A DNA stretch of 53,624 bases from an uncultured Capnocytophaga sp. (lineage in GTDB: Bacteria; Bacteroidota; Bacteroidia; Flavobacteriales; Flavobacteriaceae), in the NCBI RefSeq assembly GCF_937936315.1, contig NZ_CALGWU010000043.1:1-53624 (forward strand), in the 5' to 3' direction. The notes under the pieces were generated by a model. That model was not told the origin of the DNA. It saw only the letters and a list, made by a program, of their open reading frames with translations, and searched no databases. Below are positions 8,976-17,366 of this stretch, one piece after another (within the stretch, counting starts at the first letter, position 1; every line of letters begins with the position of its first letter). The position numbers and the translations under genes were made by a program.

Positions 8976-10565
8976 ATGTCTTTAAAACAAGAAATACAAA
9001 AGCGCCGTACCTTCGGGATAATATCCCACCCCGACGCCGGAAAGACAACCCTTACCGAAAAACTCCTACTCTTTGGAGGGGCTATACAAGAAGCAGGCGC
9101 AGTGAAATCAAATAAAATAAAAAAAGGAGCCACCTCCGACTTTATGGAGATTGAGCGACAACGCGGCATTTCCGTTGCTACTTCAGTACTCGCTTTCAAT
9201 TATAAAGAACATAAAATAAACATCTTAGATACCCCCGGTCACAAGGATTTCGCCGAAGACACCTTCCGCACTCTCACCGCCGTCGATAGTGTCATCGTAG
9301 TCATCGATGTCGCCAAAGGGGTAGAAGAGCAAACCGGAAAGCTCGTCGAAGTATGCCGTATGCGTAATATCCCTATGATTGTCTTCATCAATAAGTTAGA
9401 CCGTGAAGGGAAAGATGCCTTCGACCTGTTGGACGAAGTAGAGCAAAAACTCGGCTTAAAGGTAACACCACTGAGTTTCCCCATCGGAATAGGCTATGAT
9501 TTCAAAGGGATTTATAACATTTGGGAGAAGAATATCAACCTATTTTCTGGCGACAGCCGAAAGAATATAGAAGAAACTATCGCCTTCAACGACATCAATA
9601 GCCCTGAATTAGAGAGGATAATATCCGAACGTTCTGCGGCAAACCTCCGTTCCGACTTGGAATTAGTATATGAAGTATACCCAAAATTCGACCGTGAAGC
9701 CTACCTCAATGGAGAACAGCAACCCGTTTTCTTTGGCTCGGCACTCAACAATTTTGGCGTACGTGAGTTACTCGATTGCTTTGTCGAAATCGCCCCTTCA
9801 CCACGTCCCAAAGCCAGCGAAGAGCGCATCGTAAACCCCGATGAACCTTCCTTCACAGGTTTCGTCTTCAAGATTCACGCCAATATGGACCCTAACCACC
9901 GCGATCGTTTAGCATTCGTGAAGATTGTTTCAGGCACTTTTGAACGCAACAAGCCCTATTTGCATACACGCCTTGGCAAGAAGCTGAAGTTCTCCAGCCC
10001 GAATGCTTTCTTTGCCGAAAAAAAAGAAGTAGTGGATATATCTTATGCAGGGGATATTGTAGGCTTGCACGACACAGGGAATTTTAAAATCGGAGATACA
10101 CTCACCGAAGGCGAAATGCTACACTTCAAGGGAATACCGAGTTTCTCTCCTGAACATTTCCGTTACATCAATAACGCCGATCCACTGAAATCCAAACAAT
10201 TAGAAAAGGGCATCGACCAGCTAATGGACGAAGGGGTCGCGCAGCTATTCAAATTAGATTTCAATGGTCGCAAGGTCATCGGAACGGTAGGAGCACTTCA
10301 ATATGAGGTCATTCAATACCGATTGGAACACGAATACGGAGCGAAGTGTAGTTATGAAAACTTCCCTATCTACAAAGCCTGCTGGGTAGAAGCGCCCGAA
10401 AACCCTAAAGACCCCGAATATCTTGATTTCCTACGTGTAAAACAGAAGTTCTTAGCACGCGACAAACAGAACCAATTAGTCTTCCTCGCCGACTCCGCAT
10501 TCTCTATTGAGATGGTAAAACAAAAATACCCGAACCTGAAGCTACACTTCACATCCGAGTACTAA
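8976..10565 (+). CDS. prfC: Peptide chain release factor 3 (RF3)
   Basis: Translational GTPase that recycles RF1/RF2 from the ribosome after peptide release. From the ATG at 8976 the product is 529 residues, the same length as E. coli RF3. The G1 loop SHPDAGKTT is at residues 17-25, G3 is DTPGHKDFAEDT and G4 is NKLD; the RF3-specific C-terminal domains follow. The frame is open back to a TTG at 8934, but this lies inside the promoter -7 element, so the longer form is rejected. It is a single gene, followed by a repeat-rich gap and the converging gldA. Confidence 0.96.
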   Translation: MSLKQEIQKRRTFGIISHPDAGKTTLTEKLLLFGGAIQEAGAVKSNKIKKGATSDFMEIERQRGISVATSVLAFNYKEHKINILDTPGHKDFAEDTFRTLTAVDSVIVVIDVAKGVEEQTGKLVEVCRMRNIPMIVFINKLDREGKDAFDLLDEVEQKLGLKVTPLSFPIGIGYDFKGIYNIWEKNINLFSGDSRKNIEETIAFNDINSPELERIISERSAANLRSDLELVYEVYPKFDREAYLNGEQQPVFFGSALNNFGVRELLDCFVEIAPSPRPKASEERIVNPDEPSFTGFVFKIHANMDPNHRDRLAFVKIVSGTFERNKPYLHTRLGKKLKFSSPNAFFAEKKEVVDISYAGDIVGLHDTGNFKIGDTLTEGEMLHFKGIPSFSPEHFRYINNADPLKSKQLEKGIDQLMDEGVAQLFKLDFNGRKVIGTVGALQYEVIQYRLEHEYGAKCSYENFPIYKACWVEAPENPKDPEYLDFLRVKQKFLARDKQNQLVFLADSAFSIEMVKQKYPNLKLHFTSEY

Positions 10566-10620
10566 CCCCTGACACCTGTCCCCTGACACCTGACATCTAT
10601 TACTTGTTACCTGTTACCTG
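10566..10620. repeat. CCTGACACC-type intergenic repeat invading the gldA 3' end
   Basis: Several units of CCTGACACCT, CCTGACATC and TTACCTG follow the prfC stop. The tract runs into the minus-strand gldA frame, where it encodes the terminal QVTGNK. Related units occur at about 13938-13961 before the MATE gene and at 26817-26826 before gmk. Confidence 0.55.
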
Positions 10621-11499
10621 AATAAACGTTTCCTCCAAGTCTCTATGTTTATGGTTGATTTGGAGGATTTTTAATCCGTTCTCCTTAGCAAAGTCAAACA
10701 CAACAGGGCGCATATCCTCTTCGGTGTCAAAGGTGATTTGATATAAGAAATCGTATACATTTTGTGCTGCCGACACATTAGGCAAAGCACACAAAAGGCG
10801 TTCCTCTACACGAAAATCGAATGCTACTTCTATCACCTGTTCCTTGCCTTGCAGCTCGCTCATCTTTTTATCAAGCACTATATTGCCTTTATGCAGTACG
10901 ATTACTCTATCGGCAACCGCCTGAATTTCCTGCATAATATGCGACGAAAGCAAAACCGTCTTCTCTTTGCCAAGCTCTTTAATGATATGACGTATCTCTA
11001 TCAACTGATTGGGATCAAGCCCCGTAGTTGGCTCATCGAGAATGAGTATCTCAGGGTCGTGAATTAGAGCCGAGGCAAGTCCCACGCGCTGGCGATACCC
11101 TTTAGAGAGTGCTTCTATCTTCTTATTGCTCTCTGGTGTAAGCCCTGTAAGGGCAATCACCTCCTCTACCCTACTCTTAGGTACATTCGGATATAAATCT
11201 GAAGTGAAACGCAAATACTCTCTCACATACATTTCGGTATACAAAGGGTTATGTTCAGGCAAATAGCCAATAGTCTTCTGTGCCTCAATAGGATGCTGAA
11301 GCATATCAATCCCGTTAATAGTAACCGAACCACTGGTTGGCATCAATGCCCCCGTAATCATCTTCATCGTTGTTGATTTCCCCGCCCCATTAGGACCTAA
11401 AAAACCGGTAATCTCCCCCTTTCTGAGCTTGAAACTGATAGAATTCACAGCCGTTTGCTGTCCATATATCTTTGTTAATTGATTAACTGTTACTGACAT
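10600..11499 (-). CDS. gldA: Gliding-motility ABC transporter ATPase (GldA)
   Basis: A 299-residue ABC ATPase that energises an integral membrane partner; in flavobacteria GldA works with GldF and GldG and is linked to gliding. Walker A GPNGAGKST is at residues 35-43, an LSKGYRQRVGLA signature follows, and the Walker B is ILILDEPTTGLDP. After the ATPase core comes a ~90-residue C-terminal domain typical of GldA/NatA-like subunits. GldF and GldG are not adjacent, which is common. The last residues are encoded by an intergenic repeat. A general drug- or sodium-export ATPase is the alternative, but length and overall sequence favour GldA. Confidence 0.85.
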   Translation of the reverse strand: MSVTVNQLTKIYGQQTAVNSISFKLRKGEITGFLGPNGAGKSTTMKMITGALMPTSGSVTINGIDMLQHPIEAQKTIGYLPEHNPLYTEMYVREYLRFTSDLYPNVPKSRVEEVIALTGLTPESNKKIEALSKGYRQRVGLASALIHDPEILILDEPTTGLDPNQLIEIRHIIKELGKEKTVLLSSHIMQEIQAVADRVIVLHKGNIVLDKKMSELQGKEQVIEVAFDFRVEERLLCALPNVSAAQNVYDFLYQITFDTEEDMRPVVFDFAKENGLKILQINHKHRDLEETFIQVTGNK

Positions 11500-11517
11500 T
11501 TCATTTTATTTTGGGCT

Positions 11518-11548
11518 CAAAAGTACAATATTTCTTTATTCTAACAAA
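11518..11548 (-). promoter_or_regulatory. gldA promoter
   Basis: On the minus strand, TTTG (11548 to 11545) and TACTTTTG (11525 to 11518) are separated by exactly 19 bases, a full match to the Bacteroidota -33/-7 consensus. The -7 element ends 18 bases before the gldA ATG. Confidence 0.75.
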
Positions 11549-11571
11549 TTATTTCTAAATATATTTTAATT

Positions 11572-11711
11572 CCTCCCACCACTCCCACCTCCTGCCCGTG
11601 CGGCTCGCTCCTCCCACCACTCTCTTTTCCGGATTGTCCCCCTTTGGGGGATCGAGGGCTATCCCACCGCTCCCATATCATTTGTCATTTGTTAATTGTT
11701 AATTGTTAATT
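11572..11711. repeat. Composite intergenic repeat cluster
   Basis: The tract contains CTCCCACCACTCCCACC units, the 18-mer CCTGCCCGTGCGGCTCGC at about 11591-11608, a GGATTGTCCCCCTTTGGGG hairpin-like segment and AATTGTTAATTGTTAATT. The same 18-mer recurs at about 29198-29215 after recR, and the GGATTGTCCCC segment recurs near 6727. It is non-coding and the strands differ sharply in pyrimidine content. Confidence 0.6.
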
Positions 11712-11725
11712 ATTTTGTACCTTTG
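11696..11725 (+). promoter_or_regulatory. Promoter of the S46 peptidase gene
   Basis: TTG at 11696-11698 lies 19 bases before TACCTTTG at 11718-11725. The open frame extends back to a TTG inside the -33 element, so the start must be the ATG at 11756. Confidence 0.65.
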
Positions 11726-11755
11726 CCCCCTAATAAATCATTATATCACTTTTTT

Positions 11756-13891
11756 ATGAAGAAAATAAGTCTTATGTTATTGGCTTTCTTGTTGCTCACT
11801 CCCGTAGCAAGAGCTGATGAAGGAATGTGGTTCTTGATGTTCATTGAACGTCTCAACCAAAGAGATATGCAGAAGTTAGGATTACAACTCACTGCACAAG
11901 AAATTTATAGCATCAATAACAACAGCCTCAAAGATGCTATCGTACAATTTAATGGAGGTTGTACTGCGAGCATCATCTCCAAAGATGGCTTAGTACTCAC
12001 AAACCATCATTGTGGCTATAGCAATATTGCTCAGCTTTCTACCCCCGAAAGCAACCACTTAAAGAACGGATTTTGGGCGCGCTCTCACGCCGAGGAACTC
12101 TCCCCTAAACAGTCATTCGTCCGTTTCTTCGTCCGTATGGACAACGTAACCAATCGTATGTTGGCTGCTGTTACCCCCTCTATGAGCGAAAAAGAACGCG
12201 AAGCCGCTCTCAACCAAGAAATGTCTAAAATACAAAAAGAAAACAGCGAAGGTGGTAAATATGTAGTTTCTGTGCGTTCATTCTTCCAAGGCAATGAATA
12301 TTATTACTTTGTATATCAAGACTTCAAAGATGTACGCCTCGTAGGTACACCTCCTGAAAACATTGGAAAATTCGGTGGTGACACCGACAACTGGGAATGG
12401 CCTCGTCAAACTGGCGACTTCTCTCTCTTCCGCGTATACACTGATAAAGATGGAAATGCAGCCGACTATTCTCCTAACAACATACCTCTTAAAGCCAAAC
12501 GTTACCTTAAAGTGAGCCTCAAAGGCGTACAAGATAAAGACTTTGCGATGATTATGGGCTACCCTGGGCGTACTAACCGTTGGGAAAGTTCTTATTGGGT
12601 AGATCAAAAGGTGAAATATGCTTATCCTGCTTGGGTTGAAGCCTCCAAAACAGCAATGGATGCAATGAAGCGTTATATGGATAAGGACGATGCTGTGCGC
12701 TTGCAATATGCCTCTTTGTACTCTCAATTAGCTAACTATTGGAAAAACCGCCAAGGTATGATTGATGCCCTTACAACCCATAAAACAGCCGCTGAAAAAC
12801 GCAAAACCGAAGCTATTTTTGGAAAATGGGCTAACAAAACCGAAAATATAGCAGAATATGGCGAAGTGCTCAACACTTTGGCTAAATATTTTGAGAAGAC
12901 AAACTTGCGCTCTGCCGATGAGAACTATGTGAGTATCTTGTCCCGCGCTTCTTTCTTTATCAAAATGCCTTCCCTATACATCAACACTATTGCTGCCGCC
13001 CAACGCGGTGGTATGCCGGAAACCGACTTGCAAAACAGAATTGACAACATCCTTGCTAATTACGATAAGATAAACGCTAATGTCGAAAAAGAAATCCTTG
13101 CTGATATGTTGCAACTCTATGCCAACAAGGGGAATAATGTACCTGCTTTGCTAAAAGATGTTAAAACAAAATACAAAGGTAACTTCCTCAAGTATGTCAA
13201 TGAACTCTTAGCAGGTAGCATTTACCGCAGTAAAGAAGCCTTACAAGCTAATACACAACGCGATGTAGAAGAACTCTTAAAAGACCCTTTGTTGCAACTC
13301 GCTGAAGCCCTTGTCGAAGACTTCCGTTCACCTTCTCAAGAGATTATAGACTTAGAAGATAGCTATGCCAAAGCCTACCGTAAATTCGTAAAAGGAATGC
13401 GCGATTCTAAAATTAGCACAATCTTGTATCCTGATGCTAATTCCACCTTGCGCCTTACCTATGGTACAGTAAGTCCATTGGCTGCTGATAAACGCAACCC
13501 CGATGTAAAAAAGAACTACTATACCACTTTCAAATCTTTAATGGCTAAATACAAAAAAGGCGACCCTGAGTTCGATATGTCTCAACGTATGCTCGACCTT
13601 TATAAAAAGAAAGAGTTTGGTAGATATATAGACAAAGACGGCTCTATGCACGTAAACTTTCTTACCAACAACGACATTACTGGCGGTAACTCTGGATCAC
13701 CCGTGATGAATGGCAAAGGAGAACTCATAGGTCTCGCTTTCGATGGTAATATCGAAGCAATGGCAGGTGATGTGATTTTTGATAAACAACTACAGCGCAC
13801 CATCAATGTCGATATTCGCTACGTACTTTGGGTAATTGATATTTATGCCAATGCTAAAAACATCATCAACGAAATTGAAACTGTACAATAA
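11756..13891 (+). CDS. S46 family dipeptidyl-peptidase, DPP7-like
   Basis: Periplasmic serine exopeptidase that releases dipeptides from peptide N-termini; asaccharolytic and oral Bacteroidota use these enzymes for amino-acid nutrition. The 711-residue product starts with a signal peptide (MKKISLMLLAFLLLTPVARA). The catalytic triad is recognisable: His85 in TNHHC, Asp221 in TGDFSLFRVY and Ser646 in GGNSGSP. Eighteen residues after the serine is Gly664, the position that sets P1 preference. In Porphyromonas, Gly is found in DPP7 (hydrophobic P1) and Arg in DPP11 (Asp/Glu P1), so a DPP7-type specificity is inferred. The start was chosen at 11756 because the upstream frame lies within the promoter. 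Confidence 0.94.
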   Translation: MKKISLMLLAFLLLTPVARADEGMWFLMFIERLNQRDMQKLGLQLTAQEIYSINNNSLKDAIVQFNGGCTASIISKDGLVLTNHHCGYSNIAQLSTPESNHLKNGFWARSHAEELSPKQSFVRFFVRMDNVTNRMLAAVTPSMSEKEREAALNQEMSKIQKENSEGGKYVVSVRSFFQGNEYYYFVYQDFKDVRLVGTPPENIGKFGGDTDNWEWPRQTGDFSLFRVYTDKDGNAADYSPNNIPLKAKRYLKVSLKGVQDKDFAMIMGYPGRTNRWESSYWVDQKVKYAYPAWVEASKTAMDAMKRYMDKDDAVRLQYASLYSQLANYWKNRQGMIDALTTHKTAAEKRKTEAIFGKWANKTENIAEYGEVLNTLAKYFEKTNLRSADENYVSILSRASFFIKMPSLYINTIAAAQRGGMPETDLQNRIDNILANYDKINANVEKEILADMLQLYANKGNNVPALLKDVKTKYKGNFLKYVNELLAGSIYRSKEALQANTQRDVEELLKDPLLQLAEALVEDFRSPSQEIIDLEDSYAKAYRKFVKGMRDSKISTILYPDANSTLRLTYGTVSPLAADKRNPDVKKNYYTTFKSLMAKYKKGDPEFDMSQRMLDLYKKKEFGRYIDKDGSMHVNFLTNNDITGGNSGSPVMNGKGELIGLAFDGNIEAMAGDVIFDKQLQRTINVDIRYVLWVIDIYANAKNIINEIETVQ

Positions 13892-13965
13892 AGAGTAGAA
13901 ATTAGAAATCAGAAGTTAGAGGATAGGAATTACCCTATCCCCTGACACCTGATACCTGATCCCTT

Positions 13966-15357
13966 ATGCCTAACTTATCAAACTATACAAAAGAATTTAA
14001 ATACAACTTCAAGATTGCTTACCCCGTCATTTTAGGAATGTTAGGGCATACCTTTGTAGGCTTTGTCGATAACGTAATGGTAGGCAAAGTAGGTATTACC
14101 GAACTTGGAGCTGCAGCTCTCGGAAATACAGCTATCTTTATCGCAATGTCTTTCGCTATAGGTTTTTCGGTGGCTACTACTTCTTTAGTAGCTATGAACG
14201 ACGAAGCAGGCGATAAACAAGCCGTACAATCCATCCTCAACCACAGTATGCTGCTCAATATCATACTCAGCACGGTACTTTTCTTGCTGATGTTCTTTGT
14301 CGAACCCGTGATGAGAATCACAGGGCAAAGTGAAAACGTAATCGCTTTGGCAGTCCCCTATACTCATTTGGTTGCCTTTTCATTGATACCTTTAGGCGTA
14401 TTCAACACTTTCAAACAATTCGCCGATGGTCTCTCTATGACTAAATATGCAATGTATGTTACCCTATTGGCAAACCTTATCAATATATTTGGTAATTATC
14501 TCTTCATCTATGGCAATTGGGGTTGCCCAAAATTAGGAGTATTAGGTGCTGGAGTAGGAACGCTCATTTCGCGTATAGCAATGCCTATAATGCTCTATTA
14601 TATGCTCAAGTATTTACCTAAAACTAAAGAATACGTTACCAATATAAGTTTCAAAAACATCACTAAACCAATGATAAGAAAAATAAGTAACATCGGGCTA
14701 CCTACAGGGTTACAAATGATTTTTGAAACAGGTATTTTCTCTGCTGCTATATGGATAAGCGGTGTATTGGGTGAAAACCAACTCTCAGCTAACCAAATAG
14801 CTCTCAACCTAGCAAGTATGACCTTTATGGTAGCCAACGGATTAGGTATTACAGCTATGATACGTGTAGGCAACCAGTTAGGAGCTAGAAACTATGCCAA
14901 CCTACGTCGGGTAGCCTTTTCTGTATTCTTATTAGTGTTGTGTACCCAAGTCTTTTTTGCAGGACTCTTAGCCTTATTACGCGATTGGTTACCCTCATTG
15001 TATTTAGAGATGGACAATATCGAAAAAGCAGCTACCAATGCAGCTGTAATAAGCGAAGCAGCCAATCTATTGTTGATTGCTGCTATTTTCCAAATCTCCG
15101 ATGGATTACAAGTTACAGCTCTTGGGGCATTGCGTGGAGTCCAAGATGCCAAAATTCCTATGGTCATTACCTTTATAGCCTATTGGCTCATTGCCTTCCC
15201 TATTCTTTGTTTTTTAGGACTTCACACTTCTTTAGGTACTATGGGTATTTGGATAGGATTACTCACAGGACTCACTGCTGCTGCTATATCCCTCTTGTAT
15301 AGGTTCAACCATATCAGCTTGCGACTCATCGTCAACCGCCATAAATTACCTAATTAA
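13966..15357 (+). CDS. MATE family efflux transporter (NorM-like)
   Basis: A 463-residue inner-membrane protein with about 12 hydrophobic segments and the twofold MatE layout; the N-terminal VGFVDNVMVGKVG is typical of helix 1 in this family. It should export cationic or aromatic compounds in exchange for Na+ or H+. It starts 74 bases after the S46 gene in a gap containing CCTGACACC-type repeats, with no clear promoter of its own, so read-through from the peptidase promoter is possible. The substrate cannot be told from sequence. Confidence 0.92.
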   Translation: MPNLSNYTKEFKYNFKIAYPVILGMLGHTFVGFVDNVMVGKVGITELGAAALGNTAIFIAMSFAIGFSVATTSLVAMNDEAGDKQAVQSILNHSMLLNIILSTVLFLLMFFVEPVMRITGQSENVIALAVPYTHLVAFSLIPLGVFNTFKQFADGLSMTKYAMYVTLLANLINIFGNYLFIYGNWGCPKLGVLGAGVGTLISRIAMPIMLYYMLKYLPKTKEYVTNISFKNITKPMIRKISNIGLPTGLQMIFETGIFSAAIWISGVLGENQLSANQIALNLASMTFMVANGLGITAMIRVGNQLGARNYANLRRVAFSVFLLVLCTQVFFAGLLALLRDWLPSLYLEMDNIEKAATNAAVISEAANLLLIAAIFQISDGLQVTALGALRGVQDAKIPMVITFIAYWLIAFPILCFLGLHTSLGTMGIWIGLLTGLTAAAISLLYRFNHISLRLIVNRHKLPN

Positions 15358-15361
15358 CAAA

Positions 15362-15392
15362 TTGCCTAATTGACAAATTATTATTACCTTTG
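15362..15392 (+). promoter_or_regulatory. ychF promoter
   Basis: TTGC at 15362-15365 and TACCTTTG at 15385-15392 are 19 bases apart, 26 bases before the ychF ATG. Confidence 0.7.
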
Positions 15393-15418
15393 CACGCTCT
15401 TTAATTTAAAAAACGAAT

Positions 15419-16510
15419 ATGAAAGCAGGAATTGTTGGACTGCCCAACGTGGGAAAGTCTACTCTATTTAATTGTTTATCAAATGCTAAAGCTCAAAGTG
15501 CTAACTTCCCGTTTTGCACTATAGAACCTAATTTAGGGGTAGTAAATGTACCCGATCCCCGTTTAGAAAAACTCGAAACTCTTGTAAAACCTGAACGTGT
15601 ATTACCTGCAACCGTAGAAATTGTAGACATCGCAGGTCTTGTAAAAGGTGCGAGCAAAGGTGAAGGTTTAGGCAACCAATTTTTAGGAAATATACGTGAG
15701 TGTAATGCTATTATTCACGTGTTGCGCTGCTTTGAAAACGACAATATCGTACACGTCGATGGCAGTGTAGACCCCATCCGAGATAAAGAAACTATTGATA
15801 TAGAACTACAACTAAAAGACCTCGAAACTGTCGAAAAACGCCTCGAAAAAGTAACCCGTGCTGCCAAAGCTGGCGATAAAAAAGCCGCTAAGGAAATGGA
15901 CTTGCTCAATCGTGTGAAAGACGCTTTGCTCACTGGCGTTTCTGCCCGCGCTGTACAAGTAGCCGACGATGAAAAAGAATTATTAGAGAGCTTTCAATTG
16001 CTCACTGCTAAACCTGTGTTATACGTGTGTAATGTCGATGAAAAATCAGCTAAAAATGGTAATGCTTATGTAGAACGTGTAAAAGAAGTGGTGAAAAATG
16101 AAGAAGCCGAAATCATCGTTTTAGCTGTAGCTACTGAAGCTGATATCACCGAATTAGAAAGCTATGAAGAACGCCAAATGTTCTTGGAAGATATAGGATT
16201 GGACGAGCCTGGTGCTTCTAAATTAATTCGTGCTGCTTACCACTTGCTAAACTTGCAAACTTATTTCACCGCAGGGGTAAAAGAAGTACGAGCTTGGACA
16301 ATTCATAAAGGAGATACGGCTCCTCAAGCTGCTGGTGTTATCCATACTGATTTCGAAAAAGGATTTATTCGAGCCGAAGTAATTGCCTACGACGATTTTA
16401 TCACCTATGGCAGCGAAGCCAAAGTAAAAGAAGCAGGAAAAATGCGTGTTGAAGGTAAAGAATATATTGTAAAAGACGGTGATATTATGCATTTCCGCTT
16501 CAACGTATAA
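15419..16510 (+). CDS. ychF: Redox-regulated ATPase/GTPase YchF (OLA1 family)
   Basis: A 363-residue Obg-family P-loop protein that binds ATP in preference to GTP and associates with ribosomes. The G1 loop GLPNVGKST is at residues 7-15, G3 lies in VEIVDIAGLVKGASKGEG, and the C-terminal TGS-like domain ends in VKDGDIMHFRFNV, the usual YchF terminus. Length is normal. It has a strong promoter, and tpiA follows after 31 bases, so the two are probably co-transcribed. Confidence 0.97.
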   Translation: MKAGIVGLPNVGKSTLFNCLSNAKAQSANFPFCTIEPNLGVVNVPDPRLEKLETLVKPERVLPATVEIVDIAGLVKGASKGEGLGNQFLGNIRECNAIIHVLRCFENDNIVHVDGSVDPIRDKETIDIELQLKDLETVEKRLEKVTRAAKAGDKKAAKEMDLLNRVKDALLTGVSARAVQVADDEKELLESFQLLTAKPVLYVCNVDEKSAKNGNAYVERVKEVVKNEEAEIIVLAVATEADITELESYEERQMFLEDIGLDEPGASKLIRAAYHLLNLQTYFTAGVKEVRAWTIHKGDTAPQAAGVIHTDFEKGFIRAEVIAYDDFITYGSEAKVKEAGKMRVEGKEYIVKDGDIMHFRFNV

Positions 16511-16541
16511 CCAAAATTGCTAATTATAAATATTTCATTAT

Positions 16542-17291
16542 ATGAGAAAAAAAATTGTAGCAGGTAACTGGAAAATGAATAACGACCTCAACAAATCGTT
16601 AGCTCTCATTTCCGACCTATTGAAAAAAGTACCTCAAACTGATGCTGAGGTAATGATTGCCCCTACCTTTGTAAACCTTATTCCAGCAGTAGAAGCTGCT
16701 AAAGGTAGCAAAATCGAAGTGATTGCCCAAAATATGCACTTTGCCGAAAATGGTGCTTATACTGGTGAGATTTCAGCTGAAATGTTGAATAGTATTGGCG
16801 TAAAAACCACTATTTTAGGTCATTCTGAACGCCGTGCTTACTTCAACGAAACCGATGAAAGTTTGGCTAAAAAAGTAGACACTGCCCTCAAACACAATAT
16901 GCGTGTAGTGTTCTGTATTGGTGAAGAATTAGCCGAACGTAAAGCTAACAAACACTTCGACGTTGTAGGTAGCCAAATCAAAAACGGCTTGTTCCACTTG
17001 CCTACTGAGGCTTGGCAACACATCGTATTGGCTTATGAACCCGTATGGGCAATTGGTACAGGCGAAACTGCAACCCCAGAACAAGCGCAAGAAATCCACC
17101 ACTTCATCCGCAAAACTATCGCCGATAAATATGGTAAAGAAGTAGCTGATAAAGTATCTATCTTGTATGGTGGTAGCGTAAAACCTGATAATGCTAAAGA
17201 AATCTTCGCTAAAGAAGACGTTGATGGCGGTCTCATCGGAGGCGCTGCCCTCAAAGCCGATGATTTTGTTACTATCATCAAAAGTATTTAA
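16542..17291 (+). CDS. tpiA: Triose-phosphate isomerase
   Basis: Glycolytic enzyme interconverting dihydroxyacetone phosphate and glyceraldehyde 3-phosphate. The 249-residue TIM barrel shows GNWKMN with catalytic Lys11, the His of LGHSERR, the catalytic Glu in AYEPVWAIGTG, and the phosphate-binding YGGSVKPDN and GGLIGGAAL segments. It follows ychF on the same strand. A large inverted repeat directly after the gene may end the transcript. Confidence 0.98.
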   Translation: MRKKIVAGNWKMNNDLNKSLALISDLLKKVPQTDAEVMIAPTFVNLIPAVEAAKGSKIEVIAQNMHFAENGAYTGEISAEMLNSIGVKTTILGHSERRAYFNETDESLAKKVDTALKHNMRVVFCIGEELAERKANKHFDVVGSQIKNGLFHLPTEAWQHIVLAYEPVWAIGTGETATPEQAQEIHHFIRKTIADKYGKEVADKVSILYGGSVKPDNAKEIFAKEDVDGGLIGGAALKADDFVTIIKSI

Positions 17292-17309
17292 TTGTTATTG
17301 TTAATACAC

Positions 17310-17347
17310 AAACTTTGTCAAAGTTCTCTGGGACTTTGACAAAGTTT
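17310..17347. repeat. Large perfect inverted repeat between tpiA and hemE
   Basis: Two 15-base arms (17310-17324 and 17333-17347) are exact reverse complements around an 8-base loop. Each arm contains a 13-mer (ACTTTG-T/A-CAAAGT) that is itself a palindrome around its centre base. There is no T-run after it, so it may be a REP-like element, a double operator or a processing hairpin rather than a classical terminator. Confidence 0.7.
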
Positions 17348-17366
17348 ACTGCTTTCAATCTAAAAA

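Noticed and set aside
11696..11755. Upstream start for the S46 peptidase
   Set aside because: It overlaps the -33/-7 promoter and would place 20 residues before a classical signal peptide.
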